Below are positions 24,901 to 32,376 of a stretch of 59,503 nt of DNA, piece by piece (within the stretch, counting starts at the first letter, position 1; each line of letters begins with the position of its first letter). The position numbers and the translations under genes are program-made. The stretch is from positions 1-59,503 of the forward strand of contig JABSQK010000002.1 of assembly GCA_013215875.1 (NCBI GenBank). Direction: 5' to 3'. Source of the DNA: Lentisphaeria bacterium (GTDB lineage: Bacteria > Verrucomicrobiota > Lentisphaeria > JABSQK01). The notes under the pieces are model-generated. The model was not told where the DNA came from. It ran no database searches and saw only the letters and a list, made by a program, of their open reading frames with translations.

Positions 24901-27304
24901 AATCGCCTGTCACATTGCTTAAATCGAGAATGTTATTAGTGCTCGTATCGCTAATGCTGTCATAGCGGTTGGCTAAAGCTTCATCATAATCTGTGTCGTA
25001 GAATTTAAATGTATCCTTACCCGCACCACCGATCAATGCATCTGGACCAAGGCCACCAACTAGCGTATCATCGCCCTTGCCACCCTCAAGTGTATCAGCA
25101 CCAATCCCACCATAGAGACTGTCACTGCCACCATCGCCTTTAAGTGAATCGTTTAAATCAGATCCAACAATTTCATCGTTGCCATTGCCGCCTTCCACAT
25201 TTATGATTTTATGGAAATAATCGAAAACACCTGGGGAGGTCTCTTCTCTCAAAGCGATTCGATCACCAGATTTACCACCCTTAATGGTTAATTGATTGTC
25301 ACTAAGACTCGTCAGATCATAAAATACGCGCATATCTGAGCCAGCAATAAATTGTACGTATTCATAACCAATACCCGCAAGACCATCAACGTAATCCGCT
25401 TTCACAGGTTGCTTAATTGCAGAGAAATCAATACTCACTGTATTGGTGCCTGCATCCATCAAGAGATCCTGGGCGCTAGCCTTTACAGTAAAACTCACTT
25501 CACTTGATGCATCCGTTGCATTGATCAATGCAACATTTGATATGGAAATATCGCTATCAATTGTCACCCTCTTAAAACCTGAAAGCTCAATGGCTGTTTG
25601 TGAGGTATCGACCTGGAGCTCCTCAGAAGACGTCACCGATTTCATATTATGGAAAGTAACGCCTTCCGCAGTCACAACATTTTTCGCAGCCACATCAGCC
25701 ACATCAACAAGATAAACGCCTCTCATATGCACTTTTGGCTGATAGAGAATTGGTATCGGACTTCCAGCAGTCACCGAGCTAATATTTCCAGAGATGCTCA
25801 CACTGGCAACTTTTACAATAAAATCAGACGCAGCTACATGAGTAAATTCAAACTCTTTTGCATTTGTACTAACGACCTTCGCACCTTCATATATGGTGGG
25901 CACAGACACGGAAATGGATTTATTTACACCTTTGTCGATATCGATTTCAGTGCCGCCAAACGTAAGTATTATGTCGGTCAATGCAGCCATGCCAGATATC
26001 GTCTTCGTCGTGGCACCTTGTGTTACTTTCAGGGTGATATTTGAGCCAGACTTATCGATTTCCAGTTTATCAAAGGAAAAGCTGAACGTAAGATTGGTTG
26101 CTGTTGCTGTATCGTTGGATGTCGTTACATCTGAGAAAGTATCTAAGTTGAGATTCACGGCCAGCGTTGATTCATAGCTCTCCGATTCAATTGTCTGGGC
26201 TTCAATAAGACCCGTACTATATTCCAGGTCCCAGTCTGCACCGAGTACCACGCCACCCGTCAAGTCAGTCGAGGCCGCAACATCCGCACCGGTTAATTCT
26301 GACAAGTCTTGGACAAAGTCAACGCCAGTCGCATCGCCAGCAACATTACAACCATAGAGCAAAAGGTCTGCACCTTCGCCAAGAGCAGTTGCCCAGGCAC
26401 TTAAGTCATACTCGTCCAGGTTCTCAGTATTCAGTTCTGTGTTTCCGAGCACCAACTCACCCTCAGAGCCATGAGATAAAATATGTAAAGAATTTAAGTT
26501 GCTGAAATCATTAAGGATTGTGCTTATCTGTGAAATACCATCTTTGTCCCCATCAAGAACAAAAACCATCGCATTGTTCAAACTTAAGTCATCGAGTATT
26601 GACTGATAATTTGTAATGCCTGCATCAACAATCACCACAGAGCTAACTGACGCACTACTGTCGTAAACATCATAATCCGTCTCGCCCGATAGAATGACTT
26701 CCATGTTTCCTTCGGCACTAAAGCCGGGAACAATGACTGTACCAGTACTGTTTATATCCAGGGCATCGGCAGCGTCTAGAGTGCTGTAGTCGCTGCTCTC
26801 ATCAATAATATCTGTATCAGATTTTTCGTAGTCAAGAACCAATGCACTATCATCAAGCGCAGAATTTGGATCGTTTGGACTGCCGGATAAAAGCACCCGT
26901 TCTTCGAGTTGCTCGAGGCCCTTCCACTCCTTCTCTGCCTTGCGGGCCTTCTGCTTCTTAAGTTTGCTGATCAACTTTTTTAGGGCATTTTTCTTTTTCT
27001 GGTTCTTAGGCGCTTTTGGCGATTTACGCGGACCACGAATGGATGACATGGTTTTTTCATACAGATTTGAAGCCGTTTCCTTGAAATCATCCATTCCGCG
27101 CTGGAAGACTGATCCAGGCTTGTGGTAGGGCTTGAGTTTTGGTAATATTATAAATCCAGCTGGAGCAGCGCCGAGGCGTACAAGCTCCCTGGCAGCTTTG
27201 CGGCGTGTTCGCCGGTTTGTAAGGGAAAAACGCTCAGCAACCAAATTTGCTCGGCCGCTGAAAAGTTCAAGAAATTTTAAAATAACGTCAGTAAAAGTAA
27301 GCAT
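15926..27304 (-). CDS. Giant LEPR-XLL-like / DUF4347 / RTX-repeat surface or secreted protein (N-terminal 3792 aa, up to an in-frame TAA)
   Basis: ORF of 3792 aa. ATG at 27304-27302 with upstream GGAG (ttggagtacataaATG). N-terminal basic region then LEQLEERVLLSG; DUF4347-like VVIVDAGITNYQSIL...LHILSHGSEGELVLG...DLLLYGCNVA; GGxGxD repeats. Confidence 0.95.
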   Translation of the reverse strand: MLTFTDVILKFLELFSGRANLVAERFSLTNRRTRRKAARELVRLGAAPAGFIILPKLKPYHKPGSVFQRGMDDFKETASNLYEKTMSSIRGPRKSPKAPKNQKKKNALKKLISKLKKQKARKAEKEWKGLEQLEERVLLSGSPNDPNSALDDSALVLDYEKSDTDIIDESSDYSTLDAADALDINSTGTVIVPGFSAEGNMEVILSGETDYDVYDSSASVSSVVIVDAGITNYQSILDDLSLNNAMVFVLDGDKDGISQISTILNDFSNLNSLHILSHGSEGELVLGNTELNTENLDEYDLSAWATALGEGADLLLYGCNVAGDATGVDFVQDLSELTGADVAASTDLTGGVVLGADWDLEYSTGLIEAQTIESESYESTLAVNLNLDTFSDVTTSNDTATATNLTFSFSFDKLEIDKSGSNITLKVTQGATTKTISGMAALTDIILTFGGTEIDIDKGVNKSISVSVPTIYEGAKVVSTNAKEFEFTHVAASDFIVKVASVSISGNISSVTAGSPIPILYQPKVHMRGVYLVDVADVAAKNVVTAEGVTFHNMKSVTSSEELQVDTSQTAIELSGFKRVTIDSDISISNVALINATDASSEVSFTVKASAQDLLMDAGTNTVSIDFSAIKQPVKADYVDGLAGIGYEYVQFIAGSDMRVFYDLTSLSDNQLTIKGGKSGDRIALREETSPGVFDYFHKIINVEGGNGNDEIVGSDLNDSLKGDGGSDSLYGGIGADTLEGGKGDDTLVGGLGPDALIGGAGKDTFKFYDTDYDEALANRYDSISDTSTNNILDLSNVTGDLIFTVGANLQVSRGGTDLFYGSIPSTNLFTTIRTGQDKSTVSFSSLDSFDGKVVEGFTETILDFSTISEDLTFYLQGNGTVKVQHGMLPGFRKILTATDIFGIIGGSGKNTFIIESLEALPGGISVANGAEVIIQYGKKVADKAYSPITVDSAQVQSGLPVNFSNGLISGLSYEDQQAFQLFYADGNQLTDVWADIIFTAEAPLKVTVSDIMSGTLSDKGIHYISGDGENTKLVYYLDDTKVTSFTFNTGISLERDLDSSSNLSNVDSLKIKSPSGNLALIFEPAKTFLPEDIEGSAIEKKYTIDFESFKGTFTIDADYTLTDLRDELDAAVFLTATIINTNQLQITFDLRAMDLKVGASEDAINTYKVDASTDNVILGSKGTADYVDYSDVDGTVTHVISDNYLKSGTGLTYNAGQEPGDANANGTVNGLVTGSFVDVQNVEYINRMILNNDDNTFIFGDNWGIDEKAIEYYTGFSNRKQELYIDSSSLAINNNETSFNVGTNADYESENVFYHTQTYDIDSISLADNSLKISGDLSLFTLHTLNFYNGDERVVDAVYVADFVYDGGSDKTTLTFKENIGGLTFDKVSLIRQFNATYLSASPTQLTIAGASDVMTAAGMSFMINGKAVTVNSVDGDVVTFSAAIDADNLQNVVLTVETDKQVYTDLVDTYSSFVIVGDQSNLIQVGKTFTTVGTYLLKNDFNERSDGAKQLVVKAVNVDGGNTYVWVAETLDTLTKADGAPTTPGALEFEIEFEKSFKFSIDKTTFNAYANFKVLKAGTDVSFNSYELADKVWVIVRLTGDITDYQFSYDAQTTANKFKPFHKAREIKSVMTDSDAIYYQLIAKDNLEGFIENELFNGSSALSLTKMTGTAVNFTLLTADGQTANDVAKIQGAVSYNVGGNLVLDFRNVDRELSFTFIENADGSTRLEIERVARFLPNDLLAYVSIAGINLGELPKQKFAKIVVTNVDQNTTIYGGQESNTFFVKAGAEYAGDIIGGTGIRTDYAHLAWDLIINVVLRQEIPDFRVQNTIDYTDEVHFSLSSILKLPAQVIETYPHILMNNMSSGQFNRFTGEVENIINIIMGSAVNIAQGNGSLVPGISLFKDNPKNEGESNWEYMKRILGEFPIMDFVAGDTFIITPLLPGFSLLAGKSGADTYRFEEPTYNPIGVGVGVVLEMPDLVLGGIAMPEGFDTLDLSGLTSDLYVRVVNFSFIEDFIGLIPGIEDFLEDFANVADISTNVIIASTNDIIFDITDFGIQDMTAFTNFIIATDIENFIGVDEKTTHIRFEGDGGFRGTVKPGVGGNLILDYSMYTGDDGRVDGDENKGVIVNLSASAIDFTTENIWADGPEWLDFNFDFSFGQAAAVTGSRLAGFDEIFTTLLGAPDSGDWADPRNWAVANARGIVGTDAEDQLTGNAFDNLILGMGGADTIDGAGGTDIFSLSGVSAEAVINLTESNAYTLGTASGISSSGVWDTTADVSSNYFNKVATLDFSNLDLLDDDDWTITLDGTPFAITDLVIAETDTVDGLLGEIKAAIEAASLGFTVNVASGVITISHASNFAVVHSVSNVNYTKNAYASGDLTGSDYLRFDIDGVLHTIVNPQDLNILKTNLDAAQLGFQAIINTSGDLVIVHANAVTVALEELDEDGTVTTLANIEGVEGGSGDDLIIGSSNDDIFYFSGEFADIGNDTLADFSDTDKLDFTQLTLNGEAILPGDLTIEKLENQNVVRISLKDSPANYIVIHTDISQEAIEDAINYNTGGSKQALLNDISSWFGGNDGSSPQRVDALGSTPSTLSQGDLDAVVQQAMDDWYLGDLLADLVQFKIADLSSFEIPDGENYLVQDETNGYLLAIDLGTTILIDDDAAGYGWHADPGTAPAAGAMDLISTIKHEIGNILGMADDETPSDNVMTPFLEVATRTTADLSMLDNAFGGSEITDLASGLTTAKTFLNEFDTEINSLLEYELPFTGLTIGGALDIGVDIGSAIADEMDALIAALDGQSNSTDLFGLGQLSFNSLDNLNEFKATLNLVSFSDSFELDASTFNIEALEDAGIDIGSLLSFNDVVNFDMEGAVVLEFVFGLDDSDNFFLENPKLKVDLSFGEQSLDVFAVNHAGHAITLTGDQTDLFAAGKTYTVSGSSENNDGNVTVLKIEFDAGTTTLWTVETLDASSTGTISALELSIVNVDDSTDQITVDGDQTASILSGASSLSISGSTGNDASYDINTVVYDEVLDITIITLLSSPTLDETSDGNIVIGFDISSTLTDGDYADLEGYYIDEYSVGESVYFGGSELNKGVLTIAAISYDQKTNLTRLFFEEALGSSGDEGRLRKTFDMNVSIGFIDADLDNAAVGFHAGLSLGADVSLNTGDLTAGKFSEIFGGVDFDIAGDFDVYLPIEINTPFAGLEIAPIVLEASSPALTSVSSLPAFLGSLASLIPSNLDITELIKFKALSLEDLLNALEWSLDELISTQSAEVPLLGMTYEDLLTFDGHNILIEIRDAIAALRGAIDNIDEFETSINDEIRNVLNTVLGAGTVTEDLLYINYSDSVFEFGIDLEQIFEKTIALDFSLADWVDDIDSPTLTELVDLADSLGIEADLLLGDLDLYAAFDFELGFGVDLTNIAAPTIYMEDTSGISIDISASLSDISAYFEIFGLGMFGDGGEIIIDLNLGLEIADDLEGDGRIDLFAVSGAMGSAADAVEMELFVDGVASIELPLYFPLRSMPVGGTTEDINGDGIAENSLYMNASFSLDDGFDYNYSIPDFSMDFDIVSALIAAMDDPNNVIGALESFFDGVDEVAGGFANIELPLIGGDAFDSLADSLYDLRENVLGRESAGVYLSGGLGYTIQEIALPSLTTTEGSIDRLDKSYMLTADGTADIVLGDGSQDINVNFSEMADDTEKQNAIAAAVKTLTGFQTQVSGTGGAWAITVDASFFDAALNAIREGLYTAFISLNEGGNATLFAFVIPSLDADGFKQYDGTGKLITEILNATDHTADDI
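25010..25195 (-). repeat. RTX-like calcium-binding nonapeptide repeats in the giant protein
   Basis: GGNGNDEIVGSDLNDSLKGDGGSDSLYGGIGADTLEGGKGDDTLVGGLGPDALIGGAGKDTF. Confidence 0.85.
26160..26640 (-). other. DUF4347-like domain within the giant protein
   Basis: VVIVDAGITNYQSILDDLSLNNAMVFVLDGDKDGISQISTIL...LHILSHGSEGELVLG...WATALGEGADLLLYGCNVAGDATGVDFVQDLSELTGADVAASTDLTGG. Confidence 0.85.
26882..26917 (-). other. LEPR-XLL-like motif (LEQLEERVLLSG)
   Basis: Translation of the giant ORF: KEWKGLEQLEERVLLSGSPNDP, after a Lys/Arg-rich stretch; resembles the LExLEPRxLLS motif. Confidence 0.75.
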
Positions 27305-27674
27305 TTATGTACTCCAATTCAATAAGTGTAAATGTTTTTAAAATAAATTATCCATTTTAATATCCACACCTTTTCCGCATCCGGGGGATCATACTAAGTT
27401 CGCAAACTTATTTTTCAAGCTATATAGTCTTTATAATGTATGGATTTTTTTTAACGTGCAATATTATGTCACACATCTATTGTATTTTTGCAAATAAATA
27501 CTATATGGATTCTTAATAGAGATTTCGTTTTATAGTATTTGTAAATAACTGGGATCCAAAAAAATATATGAATAAGCATGCAATTTTAAAAATCTGCAAT
27601 TAGCTCACCTATCTGTTGGTATCAGAATGGCCTTTAGTAAAAAAAACAATTAAAAATTATTGGCATTAAAATGC

Positions 27675-27709
27675 ATAAATAGAAATTAAATCCTTAAATT
27701 TCTATTTAT
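27675..27709. promoter_or_regulatory. Perfect 13-bp inverted repeat in the divergent intergenic region
   Basis: ATAAATAGAAATT (27675-27687) ... AATTTCTATTTAT (27697-27709), 9-nt loop, between divergent genes starting at 27304(-) and 27866(+). Regulatory function is inferred. Confidence 0.4.
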
Positions 27710-27865
27710 TCCGCCATTCCAACGGCTCAATTGGCCTGGCTTTTAAGCCGATAATGTAAATTAAAAACAATAAATTGTGATTTTGTCACAAAATGGGAGA
27801 TAAAATTGACAAAGGCATGGAATCGATTTATAATAAAAGTCTGAATAAGGGAACTCAAAAGAGCG

Positions 27866-30800
27866 ATGAACAAAAAACATCTACGCCTCCATTTGGCAAT
27901 CATAATCTGCACTGTTACTGTGCTCCTGCTCTGCTGGCAATTTGACGTGTTGGATTTCTACAGGCCTGATTGGCTTTTTGCCTTGCTTGTTCTGCCCATT
28001 TTCACCTGGATTGCCCTAAAAGGAATTGCCGGTCTACCCTCAAAAACAAATGCAATATCCACCACGGTACGGCATCTTTTGTTCATCATTATCGTTGTTG
28101 CCCTGGCGGATATTCAATTCGTGCAGAAAAACAATAATATTACGGTTTTTTACCTCATTGATTACTCGGCAAGTATTCCCGAAGCCACTCGGGATAAGGC
28201 GATAGAGTATGTCAATGCATCTTTCGCCAAGAGCGATAAAAAGGAAAATGACATGGCTGGCATTATTCTCTTTGGTGATGATGCCAGTGTCGACATTCTG
28301 CCTGTGCGTGACCTTTTCATTGAAGAATTGCATTCATTTATCAATCCGAACTATACAAATCTCCAAAATGCTGTCGATCTGGCCGCGGCGGCATTTCCCA
28401 GTAAAACTCGCAAGAAAATCATTCTGATTACCGATGGCAATCAGAACAATGGCGATATTCTCGAGGCCACCCGGGCTGCCGCCGCCGAAAACATCGAATT
28501 GGATGTTCTGGCAGTATCCTATGTAATTCAGCAAGAAGTACTTGTGGAGAAAGTGGGTCTTCCTGAAAAGCTGCACCTTAAGGAAGCATTTGATATGTCT
28601 GTGCATATCAATTCCATTCAATCCACCCCCGCAACATTGCTCATTTTTCGAAATGATGTGGAAATCATCAAGCAGGAAATTCGCTTAAAATCGGGTGAAA
28701 ATACCTTCATTCTACCCGTGCGAATCAAAACTCCAGGGTTTTACAAGTATACCGCCCGCATAGTCGCACCAAATGATACAATTGTTGAAAATAATGAAAG
28801 CTCAAATTTTGTCTATATCCAAGGTGAATCCAGAGTCCTTTTTGTTACTGAAGATGGTGATGACCATGATGTTGAGCATCTCGTGGCCATTTGCGGAGCA
28901 GAGGAATTAGAGACTAAGGTCATTGGTCCCGATGAATTTCCCGTCACTCTTGGTGAATTGCAGGCCTATGATCTGCTTGTACTGGCCAATGTTGATGCCT
29001 CTAATTTCAGCAGCAATCAAATGTTAATGGTCAAATCCTATGTCAATCAACTGCGCGGTGGTTTAATCATGCTCGGTGGTGAAAACTCTTTTGGCGCAGG
29101 GGGTTATGAATTAACACCTATCGAAGAAGTACTGCCTGTACGCATGGATATTCGCCAGAAAAAAATTATTCCCAAGGGTGCCCTGGTCATCGTTCTACAT
29201 ACCTGTGAATTTGCCAAGGGAAATTACTGGGGAAAACAAATTACCAAGGCAGCTATCGATACTGTAAATCGCCAGGATGATGTGGGTGTGCTATTCTATG
29301 GTTATCAAGGAGGGGATCAATGGCTCTTTGATCTCACATCGGCTGCAAATAAAGGCAGATTAAAAATTAAGGTCGATAAATGCAACCCTGGCGATATGCC
29401 ATCTTTTGGGCCGAGTTTCCAAATGGCAGTAAAATCGTTTGCCAAATCAGATGCAATGGTTAAGCACATGATTATCATTTCCGATGGCGATCCCGCCCGA
29501 CCAGCTCCTGCCGATGTAAAAAATCTTGCAGCAAATAACATCACTGTTTCAACCATCGGCATAAATCCACACAGTGCCCGTGATGTCGATGTATTGAAAT
29601 ACATCGCCGCTAAGACAAAAGGTCGCTTTTACAATGTAAAAGATCCGAAAACACTCCCGCAAATCTTTGTCAAAGAAGCAAAAGTTGTAAAACGCAGTCT
29701 CATTTTCAATCAGCCATTTCAACCCAAATTGACCATTAATAGTGAACTGACTAAAGGCATCCGTCAATCGGAGATACCACTGCTCCTGGCCTATGTAGCC
29801 ACCACGCCCAAAGACCGGGCACTTGTATCCATCAAATCAGACAACGAAAATGAAGATCCTATCCTGGTACAATGGCGCAGTGGCTTGGGGAAATCCGTCG
29901 CTTTCACCTCCGATGCCAGCAGCAACTGGGCAAAACACTGGATAGGATGGGCAAAATATAAAAAGATCTGGTCACAAATTATTCGCTGGACTGCCCGTAA
30001 ACGCGACAACAGTAATGTAACCATCACCAAGAAAATTATCGGCGATGAAGTTGTGATGACGATTGATGCTATCGATGAAAAGGGTAATTACATTAACTTC
30101 AATAGTATTATTGGCCGGCGGGTAGACACAAAATATAAAGGCCACAACCTGGAAGTAAAACAAACTGCACCTGGACGCTACGAAGCACGTTTCAAAATTA
30201 AAGACATGGGTGTAAATCTGGTAAATGTCGCCTACACAAATCCATTAACAAACAAGGAAGGATTTATACAAAGCGGTGTTTCCATACCCTATTCTTCTGA
30301 ATACAAAAAGCTGACAACAAATCTTCCTCTGCTCAAAAAAGTAGCCTCTATCGGAAGCAGTAAAAAAGTAATATTAAATAGTGATCCGGCACTGGCTAAC
30401 ATCTTTAGCAGTCCCTTCCCGCCGGCAATCACACCCGAACCTATTTGGGAATATTTACTCGCCGTTGCGGTGCTTATTTTTATGATGGATGTCATCGTTA
30501 GACGCGTTATTCTCAGTCGCGAAGATCTTAAAGAGGCATTTGCCGAATTACCCATGTTCCAAAAACGAAGGCGTGAGAGTGCTGAACAGGATGATACAAT
30601 GTCGGCCCTCTTGCGACGCAAAGAAGAAGTATTTAAAGAGTCTGACCAGGACTTCAAAAAATCGCTTACAGATAAAGCCGAAGCAGGTGACTATGAAAAA
30701 GTCGATGCTGTCAGCTCAGATGCGGAAACGAATAAACCAGCCTCTTATGATGACAGCAGCACCCGTGTTGAATCACACTCAAAGGACAGTGACTCTTCCG

Positions 30801-30910
30801 CAACTACCTCTTCCAGCCCTGCTTCTTCAGGAGATGATGAATCCTATACCAGTAGGCTACTGGCCGCAAAACGACGCGCCCGAAAAGACGAAGAAGAATC
30901 TAAAGAATAG
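27866..30910 (+). CDS. VWA-domain membrane protein with a central glutamine-amidotransferase-like region and a second VWA-like region
   Basis: 1014 aa. N-terminal hydrophobic segments; MIDAS-type DYSAS in VFYLIDYSASIP; IILITDGNQNNGD; YDLLVLANVDASNF...GGLIMLGGENSFGAGGY; C-terminal TM and charged tail. Confidence 0.85.
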   Translation: MNKKHLRLHLAIIICTVTVLLLCWQFDVLDFYRPDWLFALLVLPIFTWIALKGIAGLPSKTNAISTTVRHLLFIIIVVALADIQFVQKNNNITVFYLIDYSASIPEATRDKAIEYVNASFAKSDKKENDMAGIILFGDDASVDILPVRDLFIEELHSFINPNYTNLQNAVDLAAAAFPSKTRKKIILITDGNQNNGDILEATRAAAAENIELDVLAVSYVIQQEVLVEKVGLPEKLHLKEAFDMSVHINSIQSTPATLLIFRNDVEIIKQEIRLKSGENTFILPVRIKTPGFYKYTARIVAPNDTIVENNESSNFVYIQGESRVLFVTEDGDDHDVEHLVAICGAEELETKVIGPDEFPVTLGELQAYDLLVLANVDASNFSSNQMLMVKSYVNQLRGGLIMLGGENSFGAGGYELTPIEEVLPVRMDIRQKKIIPKGALVIVLHTCEFAKGNYWGKQITKAAIDTVNRQDDVGVLFYGYQGGDQWLFDLTSAANKGRLKIKVDKCNPGDMPSFGPSFQMAVKSFAKSDAMVKHMIIISDGDPARPAPADVKNLAANNITVSTIGINPHSARDVDVLKYIAAKTKGRFYNVKDPKTLPQIFVKEAKVVKRSLIFNQPFQPKLTINSELTKGIRQSEIPLLLAYVATTPKDRALVSIKSDNENEDPILVQWRSGLGKSVAFTSDASSNWAKHWIGWAKYKKIWSQIIRWTARKRDNSNVTITKKIIGDEVVMTIDAIDEKGNYINFNSIIGRRVDTKYKGHNLEVKQTAPGRYEARFKIKDMGVNLVNVAYTNPLTNKEGFIQSGVSIPYSSEYKKLTTNLPLLKKVASIGSSKKVILNSDPALANIFSSPFPPAITPEPIWEYLLAVAVLIFMMDVIVRRVILSREDLKEAFAELPMFQKRRRESAEQDDTMSALLRRKEEVFKESDQDFKKSLTDKAEAGDYEKVDAVSSDAETNKPASYDDSSTRVESHSKDSDSSATTSSSPASSGDDESYTSRLLAAKRRARKDEEESKE

Positions 30911-30997
30911 ATAGATCCCTTGTAGATCCTTGACAGCAAAATTCTCTATCCTATTGTAGGCTCATCGTATGACAAATATTTATTAAGGTATCAAACT

Positions 30998-32362
30998 ATG
31001 ATTGAACAGGCACAGTCCTTTGACTTCGCAGGATCGATTGGCATCGCTGAAATCGACATTACCCCGCCCATCGGTATTTATAACCGCTGCTGGGGCGCAG
31101 CAACCACGTACACCGCGCAATGGATTCACATGCCGTTTTATGCCACAGTCATGGTTGTAGGCGAAACAAATCCACTCGTCATTATTGGGATGGATTCCGT
31201 TGGTGAATTTGGCACAAGAGCGAAAGAAAGTTTCTTCCAACGTATTTCCGCCACGTTAGAAATTGATGAATCACAGATACTCATTTGTGCATCGCATACC
31301 CATTCAAGCCCAATGTTGGTCGATGTGGATCCTGAATTGCCCGGAGCAGATCTGCATGCAGATTATCTTATCGAGCTATATGACAAGTTATATCTGCTGA
31401 CAATTGAAGCTGCTTCGAAGCGCCAAAAGACGTTAATACAAAGTAATTATGGAAAATGCGATCTAGCCCGAAATCGCGATTTGCTTCATGAAGGAAGCTA
31501 TGTTACAGGTTATAATCCAAGTGGCGAAGACGATGATACTTTGTTCACTGCTCGTCTGACAAACGAAGCGCAGGAAACCATCGCCGTTATTGTGAATTAT
31601 GCCTGCCATCCCACTACCCTTGCCTGGGATAATGACCAACTATCACCCGATTATATTGGTAGCCTGCGCGAAACTATTCGCAAGGAACTCAATGTCCCGA
31701 TGATCTTCATTCAAGGGTGCAGCGGCAATTTGGGTCCTGCTATTGGCTTTACCGGTGACCTGTCAATTCCAGAACGGCATGGCCGGCAACTCGGATTTGC
31801 CTCACTCTCATCACTTGAAAATATGAGCTTACCTGGAACAACCCTTGTATTAGACGAAATCAAAAAATCTGGCGCCGACCTGGCTGTCTGGAAAGAACAG
31901 CCATCAACTGCAAATGAAACTGTGCAATTCCACGCAGGTACAATACGCTGGCCGATACGTGCGGATTTGTTAAAGTCGGTTGCTATCAATAAGCTCTTGG
32001 CAGAAAATCCGGATAATGCCGATAAAGAACGGCTCAATCGTAAACTCCGCATCCGGGAAAGCATCGGCGAGGGTGATGATATGACCTTATATTATTGGGT
32101 GGCTCGCATGGGCAATATTCTCATCATTGCAAACGGAGGAGAAGCCTATTCAAAATTGCAGGTGAGCCTGCGAGCCCGGTACCCTGAGTACACAGTCATT
32201 TGTGCTAATTGTTGCAGAACCTCTTACGGCTATGTCGTTCCTGAAGAGGATTATGAAAAGCCCAATCTATATCCGGCCTGGCAAACACCATTGGCCGTTG
32301 GTATTTTCGAAGAATTATATGACCGCTGTGTGCAAAAAATCGACTCATTTATAAAAGAATAG
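30998..32362 (+). CDS. Neutral/alkaline non-lysosomal ceramidase-like protein
   Basis: 454 aa. GIAEIDITPPIGIYNRCWGA, CASHTHSSPM, VNYACHPTTL, IFIQGCSGNLGP are typical of the ceramidase N-terminal-domain family. Confidence 0.75.
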   Translation: MIEQAQSFDFAGSIGIAEIDITPPIGIYNRCWGAATTYTAQWIHMPFYATVMVVGETNPLVIIGMDSVGEFGTRAKESFFQRISATLEIDESQILICASHTHSSPMLVDVDPELPGADLHADYLIELYDKLYLLTIEAASKRQKTLIQSNYGKCDLARNRDLLHEGSYVTGYNPSGEDDDTLFTARLTNEAQETIAVIVNYACHPTTLAWDNDQLSPDYIGSLRETIRKELNVPMIFIQGCSGNLGPAIGFTGDLSIPERHGRQLGFASLSSLENMSLPGTTLVLDEIKKSGADLAVWKEQPSTANETVQFHAGTIRWPIRADLLKSVAINKLLAENPDNADKERLNRKLRIRESIGEGDDMTLYYWVARMGNILIIANGGEAYSKLQVSLRARYPEYTVICANCCRTSYGYVVPEEDYEKPNLYPAWQTPLAVGIFEELYDRCVQKIDSFIKE

Positions 32363-32376
32363 CTCATACAATTTTC

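Noticed and set aside
28040-30657. Minus-strand and alternate-frame ORFs within the VWA gene
   Set aside because: Overlap a 1014-aa ORF with clear VWA motifs; no independent support.
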